A DNA stretch of 64,000 nucleotides from Ardenticatenaceae bacterium (GTDB lineage Bacteria > Chloroflexota > Anaerolineae > Promineifilales > Promineifilaceae): contig WYBM01000034.1 in NCBI GenBank assembly GCA_011525915.1, positions 1 to 64,000 of the forward strand, read 5' to 3'. The notes under the pieces were generated by a model. The model did no database searches. It was given only the letters and a program-made list of their open reading frames with translations, and was not told the DNA's origin. The stretch's first letter is position 1. Each line of letters opens with the position of its first letter. Below are positions 36,081 to 45,547 of the stretch, piece after piece. A program made the position numbers and the translations under genes.

Positions 36081-36928
36081 TGGCGGGGGGTAAACTGCCA
36101 GAGTTCAAAGCTGGCTTCAGTGATAATGTGTGGCGTGTTTTGAATTGGTGCCCATTGAACCGGTGTCAGGTGGCGGGCACTGGGGGTCATCTGGATCAGG
36201 GTAAGGAGGGCTTCGTTATCTAGCCACATCCTGTACTCAAGTGTCTCGGTCTGGGCCAAATAGAAAGCGCCCGCAAACTGGCGGCGTATGTGTGCCTGTT
36301 TCTCAGCCTGAACTTCCAGCAAACCAAATGTCTGGCGCAAACTAGACAGGTGGGCCGGCGTGGGTGTCACCACCAACAGCCGCCCGCCGGGGGCCAGAAT
36401 GCGGGCGAACTCTGCCGGGTGGCGCGGCGCGAAGATATTAAGCAAGATATGAACCGATTGGCTGGCAAAAGGCAGCTTGCCATGGACATCAGCCACCAGG
36501 TAACGGCCGTGCCCCCCACCTTTTGCCGCCATACGCACGGCCGTTTTGGCCACGTCTACCCCAAATAAACGACTGTCTGGGGCCGGCAGCCACGCCGCCA
36601 GCCGCTTCAGGTAAAACCCTTCACCACAGCCCACGTCCACCACCACTGGTTCGGCCTGCCCGGCCACAGAACCAGCCGCCAGTGCATTAAGGCGCGCCGA
36701 CAACGGGTCAAAAAATCCCCGCCATAGAAATTCCCGGCGTGCCCGCAGCATTTCTGGCGAATCACCTACTGTCTCTGGCAATCTCTTATGGCGCAGTAGC
36801 AAATTAACATACCCTTCGCGGGCTATGTCAAATGAGTGGCGGCGGGCGCATTGCAGCGTTTGTTCACCCTCCGCCAGGGGCTCATCACAAACAGGGCAAA
36901 TAAGCGGCCGCAGCCATTTCTCAGCCAT
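36077..36928 (-). CDS. RlmA-type rRNA guanine methyltransferase
   Basis: A 283-residue SAM-dependent methyltransferase. An N-terminal zinc ribbon with two Cys pairs (LICPVCDEPL and LQCARRHSFD) is followed by REGYVNLLL, both hallmarks of RlmA(I)/(II) enzymes that methylate a guanine in helix 35 of 23S rRNA. The SAM motif VVDVGCGEGFYLK comes next, then the post-I region. I use the internal ATG 36928 (MAEKWLRPL); an upstream in-frame ATG at 36952 lies at the open end. RlmA versus TlrB type cannot be settled. Confidence 0.88.
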   Translation of the reverse strand: MAEKWLRPLICPVCDEPLAEGEQTLQCARRHSFDIAREGYVNLLLRHKRLPETVGDSPEMLRARREFLWRGFFDPLSARLNALAAGSVAGQAEPVVVDVGCGEGFYLKRLAAWLPAPDSRLFGVDVAKTAVRMAAKGGGHGRYLVADVHGKLPFASQSVHILLNIFAPRHPAEFARILAPGGRLLVVTPTPAHLSSLRQTFGLLEVQAEKQAHIRRQFAGAFYLAQTETLEYRMWLDNEALLTLIQMTPSARHLTPVQWAPIQNTPHIITEASFELWQFTPRH

Positions 36929-36970
36929 GCCGCCATTATACCCCGGTGTCATTTGCTGGCTTGCTATGAT

Positions 36971-37059
36971 CAGTTTTCAGTAAGCGGTTTTTAGTTTTCA
37001 GTAAGCAGTGTGCAGTTTTCAGTGCTGGCCTATCTCTGGAAACAGCCCACTGAAAACTG
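36971..37059. repeat. CAGTTTTCAGT direct and inverted repeats
   Basis: Three direct copies (36971-36981, 36993-37002, 37013-37023) and one inverted copy (37049-37059) in the spacer between divergent genes. They can form alternative hairpins. No ORF is present. Confidence 0.7.
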
Positions 37060-37131
37060 ATAACAGGCTTCTGATTACTAGTACCACGGGCTTCAGTTGG
37101 CAAACTTTGCAAGATTACGTAAACTTCTGGC

Positions 37132-38184
37132 ATGGATACCATTGATTTTCGGTCTGATACTGTCAGTTGGCCCACCCCGGCCATGCGGGCGGCTATGGCT
37201 GCCGCCCCGGTGGGCGATGATGTCTATGGAGAAGACCCCACCGTTCACCAGCTTGAAGCCCTGGCCGCACAAAAAGTAGGCCATGAAGCGGCGCTTTTTG
37301 TGCCCAGCGGCACCATGGGTAACCTGGCCGCCATCTTGACCCATGCCGCCCGTGGTGAGTCCGCCATTGTGGGTGAAGATGCACACACCTACCAGGCAGA
37401 AGCAGGAGGCATGGCTGTTCTGGGAGGCATACTGCCCCAGGTGCTGCCCACGGATGCCTACGGTTGTTTTTCCCTCACAGACCTTAAAAATGCCATCCTG
37501 CCGGAGGACGAGCATTACACTCGTACGCGCCTCATCTTGCTGGAAAACAGCTATGGCAGTAAAAGCGGCTACCCGCTGCCCCCCGACTATTTTGCCGCCG
37601 TACGGGCCATTGCCCAACAGCATGATGTGCGGGTGCATCTGGATGGAGCCCGGTTATTTAACGCGGCCGTAGCCCTTAACCTCGATCCGCACCAGCTTAC
37701 ACAGCATGTGGATTCGGTCAGCTTTTGCCTTAGCAAAGGACTGTGTGCCCCCGTCGGCTCTCTGTTGTGTGGCTCAGCCCCTTTCATTCGTGAAGCCCGC
37801 CGCGCCCGGAAGATCCTTGGTGGGGGCATGCGCCAGGCTGGCGTGCTGGCCGCTGCCGGCCTTGTGGCCCTGAACGAGATGATCGAGCGGCTGGCCGATG
37901 ACCATGCTCAGGCGCGTTTACTGGCGGAAGGCCTGGCCCACATTCCGGGTATTGCCATAGACCTGGCTATGGTCAGAACCAATATGGTCTTTTTTGAGGT
38001 GACCCCGGACACCCAACTGACTGCTGACAACTTTATAGCGCAGCTGCGCGAAAGGGCGAATATTTGGCTGGGCGCGGTGGGCCCACGTCATTTCCGCGCC
38101 GTCACCCATTACTGGATCAGTGCGGCCGACGTGGAACGCTTCCTGGAAAGTACCAGAGCTATTATTCTGAGCGGCAATCGGTAA
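37132..38184 (+). CDS. Low-specificity L-threonine aldolase
   Basis: A 350-residue PLP-dependent enzyme of the threonine aldolase family, cleaving L-threonine or L-allo-threonine to glycine and acetaldehyde. It starts IDFRSDTVSWPTPAMR, shows the GDDVYGEDPTV motif, LFVPSGTMGNL, HLDGARLFNAA, and the PLP lysine in SFCLSKGLCAPVGS. Length and motifs are typical. It is monocistronic; GGTAATC-type repeats lie at its 3' end. Confidence 0.95.
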   Translation: MDTIDFRSDTVSWPTPAMRAAMAAAPVGDDVYGEDPTVHQLEALAAQKVGHEAALFVPSGTMGNLAAILTHAARGESAIVGEDAHTYQAEAGGMAVLGGILPQVLPTDAYGCFSLTDLKNAILPEDEHYTRTRLILLENSYGSKSGYPLPPDYFAAVRAIAQQHDVRVHLDGARLFNAAVALNLDPHQLTQHVDSVSFCLSKGLCAPVGSLLCGSAPFIREARRARKILGGGMRQAGVLAAAGLVALNEMIERLADDHAQARLLAEGLAHIPGIAIDLAMVRTNMVFFEVTPDTQLTADNFIAQLRERANIWLGAVGPRHFRAVTHYWISAADVERFLESTRAIILSGNR

Positions 38185-38251
38185 TCGGTAATCAATCATT
38201 GGTGACAGGCAGGCCGATGATTGTGAACCAATTACCAGCAACGGAGGGAAC

Positions 38252-41200
38252 ATGACCAGTCTGATTGGTCACACTATCAACAATCGTTACCGGCTAGAAT
38301 CTTTGCTGGGGGATGGGGGGATGGGCACGGTTTATCGTGCTTATGACGTTAACCTGGACAGGCAGGTAGCGCTTAAGCTTATGCACGCCCACTTTGCCCG
38401 CAACGAGGAATTTCGCCAGCGGCTGATTCAAGAGGCGCGTACGGCCGCGCAGTTAGATCACCCTTCTGTGGTCCGTGTCTATGATTTTGGCGATTCCGAA
38501 TCGGGCCTGTTTATTGCTATGGAGTACGTCAACGGCGGCAGCTTGCGTGATCATCTTCGCCGCCTCCAGCGTATGGGTAAATACCTGCCCCTGGCACAGA
38601 GCTTGCAAATTGGGGCGCATATTGCTGATGCCCTGGATTACGCTCACCAACGGGGCATTGTCCACCGGGACATTAAGCCCGGCAATATCATGCTCAAGCG
38701 GCTGACCCGGCCAGATGAACCCGGTGAACAGCCTTTCCGTGCACTGCTGACCGATTTTGGGCTGGTGAAACTGCAAGAAGGGGCCGAGTTGACACAAAGC
38801 GGTGCTACCCTAGGCACGCCCATTTACATGTCGCCGGAACAATGTTCGGGGGAAACGCTGGACGGCCGTTCTGATCTCTATGGTCTGGGTGTTGTTCTCT
38901 ATGAACTCTTCACCAACCGGCTGCCCTTCAACTTCCAATCGCTCACTGAAGCCCTGGCTGCCCACCAACGCGGCGAAATGCCGCAGCCGGCTCATGAACA
39001 CCGCCCCGATGTGCCGCAGATCATCGATAACATCCTGGCCAAAAGTCTGGCCAAAAAACCCGATGACCGTTACGAATCGGGCGCAAAAATGCATGATGCC
39101 TTACGCAGTGCCATCATCTCCTTGGAAGGGGCGCCTACACAGGTAATGATGCGCGAAGAGATGGACATTCTGGAAAAGGTCAGTGAACCCCTGCCCGGCC
39201 ACGAGTTAATGATTGACACACCCGGCCATCCGCGCAGCATTGTACAGTTGACCCAGGCTATCATCACACTAGGTCGTCAGGCAGATAATGAGATTGTTTT
39301 GCCGGCCGAAGGCGTTTCGCGCCATCACGCTCGTTTACAGGCTACGGCACTGGGGTGGGAGGTGGTAGACCTGGGGGGCATCAATGGCACCTATTTAAAT
39401 GACCGCCGCTTGCGGGCTGATGACCCTACGCCCATTTTGCCTGGCTCCCATTTGCGCATAGGGCCGTATGAACTGACGCTGCAAGGGCCAGAAATTGCCG
39501 TTCATGAGCCAGACCCCGCCGAAGCCCGCACCATTATGGGGGGCACGGCCGAACAGATTACCATTCCACCTGAAACCGTCACGGCCGTTGAACCGGTCGA
39601 GCCCCTGGCGATCTTTCTGGCAAACGATACGCTCTCTGTAGAACCAGGTCAGCAGGCCGAACTGGTGGTTGAAGTTGTGAACCGCAGCGATAAAGATGAC
39701 CGGGTGAGCCTGCGGGTTCAGGGCATTCCCGCTTCCTGGGTGGTGGCTCCTGGCCAGTTTGTCAAGGTGGCCGCAGGCACAACCGTGCCCATTCGTATGG
39801 CTGTTCGCCCGCCGCGCCATCGCAGCACGCCTACCGGCCGGCAGCGGTTTCGCCTGGAACTGATGTCGCAGCAGTTCCCAACGGCCAAAATTGGTGTATC
39901 GGCCTCGCTAATAGTGGGCACGTTTGTGGCTTTTGAGGCCACACTAGACAAGCAGCAGGTTCGTATGCCAGACGTCATCATTGTAACGGTGCAAAATACC
40001 GGCAACGCTCCGGCTGACTTTAGTGTGGTGGCCCGTGCCCGCCAGGGCGGCATCAGCTTTAAGGGGGAGCGCGGGCGCATTCGTTTGCAGGCCGGGCAGG
40101 CTGCGCATGTAGAGCTGGAGCTGGAAGGGGAACAATCGAGCCTGTTTGGCAGTAACGAACTGTATGCCTTTGAAGTGGAGGTCATTTCTTCGGGCGGCGG
40201 CCGGCAGGTGCTTAATGGCGAAGCCTTTGCTGGCCCGGCCATTCCCCCGGCGCTGCTCTACATGCTGGTGTTCCTGGTGACGTTTGCCTGCGCCATTGCC
40301 CTGATTGCCATTGTGTTGAATAGAGATGTGTTATTTGGCCGCGCCGAACCCACCCTGACCCCAACAGTAGACCCGGCCCTGGCTGCGTTTGCCACCGAAA
40401 CGGCCGTGGCCCAGTCTACCCAAAACGCCTTTGGCACCTCGGCGGCCATGACCGCTACCGTACAGGGTGACTCCGATGGTGACGGCTTAAGTGACGCTGA
40501 GGAGGCACTGTTAGGCACCGACCCGTTCAATCCGGATAGTGACGCTGACGGCTTGCGTGACGGGGAAGAAGCTAAAGTGTATGGCACCAACCCCAAGGAG
40601 AGAGATACTGACCTGGATTTGCTGGGTGATGGTGACGAGATCAAGATACATCGAACTGATCCTAAAAACCCGGACACAGATGGTGGTACCATTCGGGATG
40701 GCGCGGAAGTGGATCGGGGCACCAATCCGCTGGACCCGGCAGATGACGTGCCTGTGACACCCACCGACACCGCTACGGCTGGCCCTACGCCTACCTTCAC
40801 CAACACACCGCCGCCTAGTGCTACGGCTACCTGGACAAATACGCCGCCGCCATCGGCTACGTTTACACCCACACCAACGCCCTCATCTACCTTTACGCCT
40901 ACCCCCACGCCCACGGCCAGCGCTACACCCACCATTACCCCCACACCCAGCCAGACACCGCAGCCTAACCCGGTGGTGGGCTGCCTGCCAGCTGCCCCTA
41001 TTATTGATGGCAATTACAGCCCGGCGGAATGGCCATCACAGCCTATTGCCCAGTTTAGCCCGCCAGGTAACCCTGGGGCACTGGCGCAGGTGTATATGGG
41101 CCGCAAGGGGCCAGATGTGTTCCTGGCGTTTCTGGTAAATGATGCCACCTATGACGACAATGACACGGTGCAGGTTTATTTTGATACGCTGGGTAATGGG

Positions 41201-41530
41201 GGTGACCCAGACGCGGCCGACCGCCTGTTTATTGTGCAGCGTGGGGGCGGCACAGACGTGCAGGCGGGCATTGGCAGCAACTCTGATGGCCTGACCTGGA
41301 ATCTGGATTATACCAGCACCAATTGGACGGCCGTGCCCGGCGGGCTGCCCGGCGTGCAGTGGGTGGCGGAAATACAAATTAACCAGGCGGCCGAGATGCC
41401 AGCATTGGCCAATACATATAGGCTGATGTTCCAGGTGTTATACCCGGCCAGCCCGGCTGTCTGGCCTGAGGCGGCCATTTCGGTGAATGTAAACACATGG
41501 CAGCCGGTAGACGGGGCGGCATGCCCGTAA
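38252..41530 (+). CDS. Transmembrane Ser/Thr protein kinase with FHA, TSP3 repeats and CBM9-like domain
   Basis: A 1092-residue multidomain kinase. The PknB-type kinase domain (residues about 10-275) has GDGGMGTV, HRDIKPGN (His138-Arg-Asp140) and DFGLVK. An FHA domain (about 320-400) carries SRHHARL and N-x-T-Y. Two Ig-like/NPCBM-like beta modules follow, then a membrane helix at about 668-690. Outside lie calcium-binding thrombospondin type 3 repeats (DSDGDGLSDAEE and relatives), a Thr/Pro linker of repeated TPTPT, and a C-terminal CBM9-like domain. It could sense an extracellular polymer and signal inside, with FHA binding phosphothreonine. Confidence 0.9.
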   Translation: MTSLIGHTINNRYRLESLLGDGGMGTVYRAYDVNLDRQVALKLMHAHFARNEEFRQRLIQEARTAAQLDHPSVVRVYDFGDSESGLFIAMEYVNGGSLRDHLRRLQRMGKYLPLAQSLQIGAHIADALDYAHQRGIVHRDIKPGNIMLKRLTRPDEPGEQPFRALLTDFGLVKLQEGAELTQSGATLGTPIYMSPEQCSGETLDGRSDLYGLGVVLYELFTNRLPFNFQSLTEALAAHQRGEMPQPAHEHRPDVPQIIDNILAKSLAKKPDDRYESGAKMHDALRSAIISLEGAPTQVMMREEMDILEKVSEPLPGHELMIDTPGHPRSIVQLTQAIITLGRQADNEIVLPAEGVSRHHARLQATALGWEVVDLGGINGTYLNDRRLRADDPTPILPGSHLRIGPYELTLQGPEIAVHEPDPAEARTIMGGTAEQITIPPETVTAVEPVEPLAIFLANDTLSVEPGQQAELVVEVVNRSDKDDRVSLRVQGIPASWVVAPGQFVKVAAGTTVPIRMAVRPPRHRSTPTGRQRFRLELMSQQFPTAKIGVSASLIVGTFVAFEATLDKQQVRMPDVIIVTVQNTGNAPADFSVVARARQGGISFKGERGRIRLQAGQAAHVELELEGEQSSLFGSNELYAFEVEVISSGGGRQVLNGEAFAGPAIPPALLYMLVFLVTFACAIALIAIVLNRDVLFGRAEPTLTPTVDPALAAFATETAVAQSTQNAFGTSAAMTATVQGDSDGDGLSDAEEALLGTDPFNPDSDADGLRDGEEAKVYGTNPKERDTDLDLLGDGDEIKIHRTDPKNPDTDGGTIRDGAEVDRGTNPLDPADDVPVTPTDTATAGPTPTFTNTPPPSATATWTNTPPPSATFTPTPTPSSTFTPTPTPTASATPTITPTPSQTPQPNPVVGCLPAAPIIDGNYSPAEWPSQPIAQFSPPGNPGALAQVYMGRKGPDVFLAFLVNDATYDDNDTVQVYFDTLGNGGDPDAADRLFIVQRGGGTDVQAGIGSNSDGLTWNLDYTSTNWTAVPGGLPGVQWVAEIQINQAAEMPALANTYRLMFQVLYPASPAVWPEAAISVNVNTWQPVDGAACP

Positions 41531-41560
41531 TCGGCGGTGTATGCCGGCAAGGAGAGCAGC

Positions 41561-42190
41561 GTGGATTTGCAAAGCCATTGGCTGCAGTTGATGGCCGGTT
41601 TTGGCGCAGAAACAGAAGAGGCGATGGGGGTCTTTCATGATCTGGCCCGTCATTACCAGAGCCCCGGCCGTGACTACCACAATCTTGACCATATAGGGCA
41701 CATGTTGGCGGTGGTGACTGAAGTGCAGCCTGCTGCGGCGCAAAATTGGACGGCCGTGCAGCTGGCCATCTGGTTTCATGATGTTATTTACATACCTGGT
41801 GCGCCTGATAATGAAGAACAGAGCGCCCGCTTTGCCCGTGAGCGCTTGCCTGCATTGGGGGTGGATGAGGAAACGCTCCAGGTGGTGACCGCACTTATTC
41901 TGGCTACCAAAATGGGCGGCCCGGCTGTCACTCACCCCGATGCCCCCCTTATTCAAGACGCCGATCTGGCTACGTTGGGCTGGGCGCCTGCTGCGTATGA
42001 TGACTATGCCCAGGCTATTCGCCACGAGTTTACGCCTATACCAGACGAGGCTTACCGTCACGGCCGTGCCCAGGTGTTAACCATCTTTTTGCAGCGGCCG
42101 CGCATTTATCAAACCGTATACTTCTATACGCGGTGGGAAGACCAGGCCCGGCAAAACATGCAGCGTGAACTGGATAGTTTGCAAAGCTGA
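41561..42190 (+). CDS. HD-domain predicted phosphohydrolase
   Basis: A 209-residue protein of the small HD family. The metal-binding residues are in YHNLDHIGHML and IWFHDVIY, and a later Asp is in IQDADLATLG. Such proteins hydrolyse nucleotides or other phosphate esters; the substrate is unknown. GTG 41561 is chosen because AAGGAG precedes it by 7-8 nt. It follows the kinase gene by 30 bp and may be co-transcribed. A strong hairpin shared with the convergent DUF2330 gene overlaps its stop codon. Confidence 0.85.
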   Translation: MDLQSHWLQLMAGFGAETEEAMGVFHDLARHYQSPGRDYHNLDHIGHMLAVVTEVQPAAAQNWTAVQLAIWFHDVIYIPGAPDNEEQSARFARERLPALGVDEETLQVVTALILATKMGGPAVTHPDAPLIQDADLATLGWAPAAYDDYAQAIRHEFTPIPDEAYRHGRAQVLTIFLQRPRIYQTVYFYTRWEDQARQNMQRELDSLQS

Positions 42191-42217
42191 TAGGGGCGCC
42201 GTGCAGCGCCCCTATCA
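42188..42217. terminator. Bidirectional terminator
   Basis: A 12-bp stem TGATAGGGGCGC (42188-42199) / 42206-42217 with a 6-nt loop, between convergent genes. Confidence 0.85.
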
Positions 42218-42225
42218 CACAATGA

Positions 42226-43446
42226 TTACGCTCCTTTTCCCGATGAGCGCCGCCCCAACCAGAAAACGCCACCCAAGACGACGACCAGCAGCAGCAGCCC
42301 ACAAACCCCCACAAACAGGCCCCGTATAAACCCACCGTTGCCGCCTACATTGCTGGCACTGTTGTCGCTAAACAGCGTAGAGATAATGTTGCTGTCTCGC
42401 TCACAGTCATATTGACCCCGGCTGTTAGATAGATCGTGAATGTTGTAGACGTTTTCCCGATCCTCAAACTTAAAAACCGGGTCAACGGTCATTTCTTCTG
42501 GAGAAATAACCGTGTTTAGCCGGGTCAGATATTTGTGTTTGGTGTTCAGGTCTTGCAGCAGCGGATCCACAAAGTCGGTTTCGCTGGTAGGGGCGGCATA
42601 TTCCGTAATAAAGGCTTGCCCATTCATCTCATCGGCTTTTGTGCCCATGAGCTGCCGATAGTTGTTGCCGCCAAAGGTGAAGAAGGTGATGTCCCTGTCA
42701 TTGATCTCAAAGTGGCCGTAGTTATCGGGTACGGCCTGCCGCTCACCAAAAAACCAGGTAATAACGGCCATATCCGGGGTAGCGGCCACGGCCGTTAACC
42801 GCAGCGGGATCATGGGCGCTTCAGAGGGGTAGGTGACGGCAATAGGTTGAATGTCTTGCACGCCAAAGTCAGGTGCCAGCCGCATGGCCAGGAAGACAAA
42901 TTGTTCAGCGACGTATACGTTAATCAGCGGTTCCATTTCCGGGGTTACCCGGTAGCCATTGTCTTTGAGCCAGTTCACCAGTTCATCTGGGGTTTCTGAA
43001 CCCACCACCACAAACCCATAAGGCCCCACCTCGCCCTCGGCATAAATCTCGACATCGCCCCCGGCCGGTGCTGATTCAGCAACCATAAAGTCTACTTGGG
43101 CACAGTCCGGTGCCGGTGGGGGGATAAAGACGGGGTTGGTGGCCAATTCTAGTTCGGTAAAGGCATTGACGGCCGTTTCCGGTACGGCAATATCCTCATT
43201 GCCAATAGCCGCTGGCAAGGGCAAAATCCAGGAGAAATCTTCGTCAAAGCCTGTGTACTCAATCTGGATGATGGCGGTTACGGTGCCATCGCCGTTATCG
43301 GTGAAGATGATGCGCTCAGCATTCTGGTCAACCGGGTTCGTCCGGCAAAAAAGCCCGCCACAGGCATGGGCCGGGCGGGTAAACAGAATGGTGGTCAGGG
43401 AAATGCTCAGTAAGGACAAAAACAGGGTCAATCGCTTCTTATGCAT
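42226..43446 (-). CDS. DUF2330 exported protein
   Basis: A 406-residue protein. The signal peptide (MHKKRLTLFLSLL...) ends near ACGGLFC, followed by the DUF2330 core: NAERIIF, IQIEYTGFDEDFSWILPLP, and a C-terminal membrane helix (GLFVGVCGLLLLVVVLGG) followed by a short basic tail. It is therefore anchored at the C-terminus and exposed outside. The function is unknown; the family is common in Myxococcota and Chloroflexota. ATG 43446 is chosen because GAGGAGG lies 6-12 nt upstream; the open frame continues to 43590 without features. Confidence 0.85.
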   Translation of the reverse strand: MHKKRLTLFLSLLSISLTTILFTRPAHACGGLFCRTNPVDQNAERIIFTDNGDGTVTAIIQIEYTGFDEDFSWILPLPAAIGNEDIAVPETAVNAFTELELATNPVFIPPPAPDCAQVDFMVAESAPAGGDVEIYAEGEVGPYGFVVVGSETPDELVNWLKDNGYRVTPEMEPLINVYVAEQFVFLAMRLAPDFGVQDIQPIAVTYPSEAPMIPLRLTAVAATPDMAVITWFFGERQAVPDNYGHFEINDRDITFFTFGGNNYRQLMGTKADEMNGQAFITEYAAPTSETDFVDPLLQDLNTKHKYLTRLNTVISPEEMTVDPVFKFEDRENVYNIHDLSNSRGQYDCERDSNIISTLFSDNSASNVGGNGGFIRGLFVGVCGLLLLVVVLGGVFWLGRRSSGKGA

Positions 43447-43557
43447 AATCTGCCTCCTCAAGCAAAAGTCTTTGAGCAGATTATACAAGGTTTGGCTGTT
43501 AGGTAATCGGCAACAATGACTCAAAATTAGGATCGTTCTAGGCGTTGCCGATTTCTT

Positions 43558-43597
43558 GAGGAAACCGCACAAAACCGGAGGAAACCGCACAAAACCG
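43558..43597. repeat. Tandem 20-bp direct repeat
   Basis: GAGGAAACCGCACAAAACCG occurs twice in a row (43558-43577 and 43578-43597) in the spacer before the ABA4-like gene. An AATCGGCAAC/GTTGCCGATT inverted repeat (43505-43514, 43544-43553) flanks it. Confidence 0.75.
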
Positions 43598-43632
43598 GCG
43601 GGCTAGATTTGCGAAAACTTTGTGTGGTTTAC

Positions 43633-44070
43633 CTAAAGCGCTTCTTCTTGTTTGGCACCCACCAACCGCCAGAGTAGAAACAGCAGCAGCCCAAACGGCC
43701 CGGCCATTAAGGTGAAGAACAAGGCTGGCAGGCGTACCCAGGCGGGCGCGCCCAACGCCTGGCATTGGCGGTAAACCCAGGCACCGGTGAACAGATCCAG
43801 CGCCAGCATGTGTGTCCAGCCGGCCAGGGCGCCTTCGCGTGTGCCCAGACCACGGCTCAAACCGGCCAGCGTGGTGAAATTGGGCCGTTCACTCTCAGAA
43901 CGGCTGCCACGGACGGCGTTGAGCAGCGAAAGGACATAGTGTAAAGCCGCCACCATAAAAAGGCTGCTGGCGCGGCTGGCCCGGGCCGTAAGCTGACTAT
44001 TTGGGGCAAACATCATCGCCAGCCACAAGGGCATGGGAAATAGATTGACGTATTGGAAAAATCTATTCAT
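43633..44070 (-). CDS. ABA4-like (DUF4281) membrane protein
   Basis: A 145-residue protein with about four membrane helices, matching the ABA4/DUF4281 family (GWTHMLALDLFTGAWVYRQ). In plants ABA4 is needed for neoxanthin synthesis; bacterial relatives lie near carotenoid genes. Here it sits 20 bp downstream of a carotenoid-desaturase-like gene in the same orientation, consistent with a role in carotenoid modification. Bacterial function is not established. Confidence 0.8.
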   Translation of the reverse strand: MNRFFQYVNLFPMPLWLAMMFAPNSQLTARASRASSLFMVAALHYVLSLLNAVRGSRSESERPNFTTLAGLSRGLGTREGALAGWTHMLALDLFTGAWVYRQCQALGAPAWVRLPALFFTLMAGPFGLLLFLLWRLVGAKQEEAL

Positions 44071-44089
44071 GGTGAATCCTCCTTACCTC

Positions 44090-45547
44090 TTATGATTGTA
44101 ACACGGCCGTGGCCACCCGCAGCCCACCCAGCGTTACCCCGGCCGTCGATTGGCCGGGAAATATGGAATCACCCACCTGCCACAAGTTAGGGATGCCTGT
44201 GCGTGGCCCGCGGGCGTTAAAAAGTGATGTTTGCGGAAAGCCGCCCACCATACCAGACGGCCGTCGTGTGTAAAATTCAAACGTCACCGGCGTTCCCGGC
44301 AGGCAAAGGCGGGTTGCCCGGCGCAGGCCAGGGATGGCGCGTTCGGCGGTTGTAAGAAGCCGGTTGGTATATTGTTCACGCCGTTCACAATAGGCGGCCG
44401 GGTTAGAAGCCTGGCGTAAAGTCCACCAGGGAGTGACGGCCGTATGTGTAGATAGGGTGGCTGCCCGCATTCCGGCCGGAGCACGTTGGGTATCCCCGAC
44501 ACCGGAGAGAGAAATGAAGACCGAGTTGCCCTCACCTAACGGCCGGGTGTGGTCGGCAATTACCTGATAATGATCGGCCAGACCCGGCGGTAGTTGGGCT
44601 TCGTCTAACCCCAGGTAAAGGGTAAAGGCCCCCCAGGTAGGGGGGCGCTGCTGTACTTCTTTTACCAGAGGGCGGGGAGCGGCGGTGTTTAACAAACCAC
44701 GTAATGCCCAGGGGGTGACATTGGCGATCACCTGGTCAGCCTGCAAATGCAGCCCTTTGTTGGTGGTCACGGCCGTCGCTCGACCCTTTTCGACGGTGAT
44801 CTGCTCTACCTTTTGTCGGAAATGAACGGTGCCGCCCTGCTGCCGAATCCAGGTCACCAACGTTGTGGCCAGGGCACCAATGCCGCCCGGCACATGATTC
44901 ACACCGCGCCGGGGCAAGTCTAGGGCGGCGCTGCCATAGAGGGCGTTGGCTTGCCGGCTGATTGTCTGAGCCGAAATGAGCAGTTGGGCGTCCAGGAAAG
45001 CGGTAAACAGGGGATCCTTGCTGGGAGCCAGGTCGCCGATGGTGTGGAACAGGTGGGGTATGGCGCGTAGGGTGCGGGGGCGCAGGGCGCGGGCCAGTGT
45101 GAGCAGTTCTTGAGGCGATTGCGGCGGCCAGGGAAACGGCCGTGAAGATACATCCCAGGCGATGTCCGCCAGCTTTTCCTGCTGCCGCCAGAATGATTCC
45201 GCCTGAGGGAAGGCAAGTTGGCGCTCAGCCTGCCAGCGGCCAGGGTCACTCCATTGGGTAACGGTACGGCCGTCTGGCAAATAGACCACCCAGGCGGGGT
45301 CAACTGGCGTGACTGGCCAGGTCAGGCCCAATAAGTCTGCCAGCCGGGCATGAGGACCGCCTGGCGAAAAGCCGCCGGCCAGGGTAGCCCCGACGTCGAA
45401 GCGAAATCCCTTGTGGTAGAAGGTGCCAGCGCTGCCGCCGGGGTATACGTGTGCCTCCAGCACGGTGACCTCATGCCCGGCTTTTAAAAGTAAGGCAGCG
45501 GTGGTCAAACCGCCGATGCCGGCGCCAATGACAACGGTATGGCTCAT
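44090..45547 (-). CDS. Phytoene desaturase/CrtD-like FAD oxidoreductase
   Basis: A 485-residue flavoprotein of the CrtI/CrtD/CrtO superfamily. The FAD-binding dinucleotide fold GAGIGGLTTAALLLKAGHEV is at the N-terminus, then YPGGSAGTFYHKG, the substrate region, and the C-terminal FAD signature (QVGDSIFPGQSTAGVTLGG). It probably desaturates or isomerises a carotenoid. The order ABA4-like, desaturase, SRPBCC suggests a small pigment-related operon. It could be a C-3',4' desaturase or carotene isomerase; the precise reaction is open. Its ATG overlaps the upstream stop by 4 nt. Confidence 0.85.
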   Translation of the reverse strand: MSHTVVIGAGIGGLTTAALLLKAGHEVTVLEAHVYPGGSAGTFYHKGFRFDVGATLAGGFSPGGPHARLADLLGLTWPVTPVDPAWVVYLPDGRTVTQWSDPGRWQAERQLAFPQAESFWRQQEKLADIAWDVSSRPFPWPPQSPQELLTLARALRPRTLRAIPHLFHTIGDLAPSKDPLFTAFLDAQLLISAQTISRQANALYGSAALDLPRRGVNHVPGGIGALATTLVTWIRQQGGTVHFRQKVEQITVEKGRATAVTTNKGLHLQADQVIANVTPWALRGLLNTAAPRPLVKEVQQRPPTWGAFTLYLGLDEAQLPPGLADHYQVIADHTRPLGEGNSVFISLSGVGDTQRAPAGMRAATLSTHTAVTPWWTLRQASNPAAYCERREQYTNRLLTTAERAIPGLRRATRLCLPGTPVTFEFYTRRPSGMVGGFPQTSLFNARGPRTGIPNLWQVGDSIFPGQSTAGVTLGGLRVATAVLQS

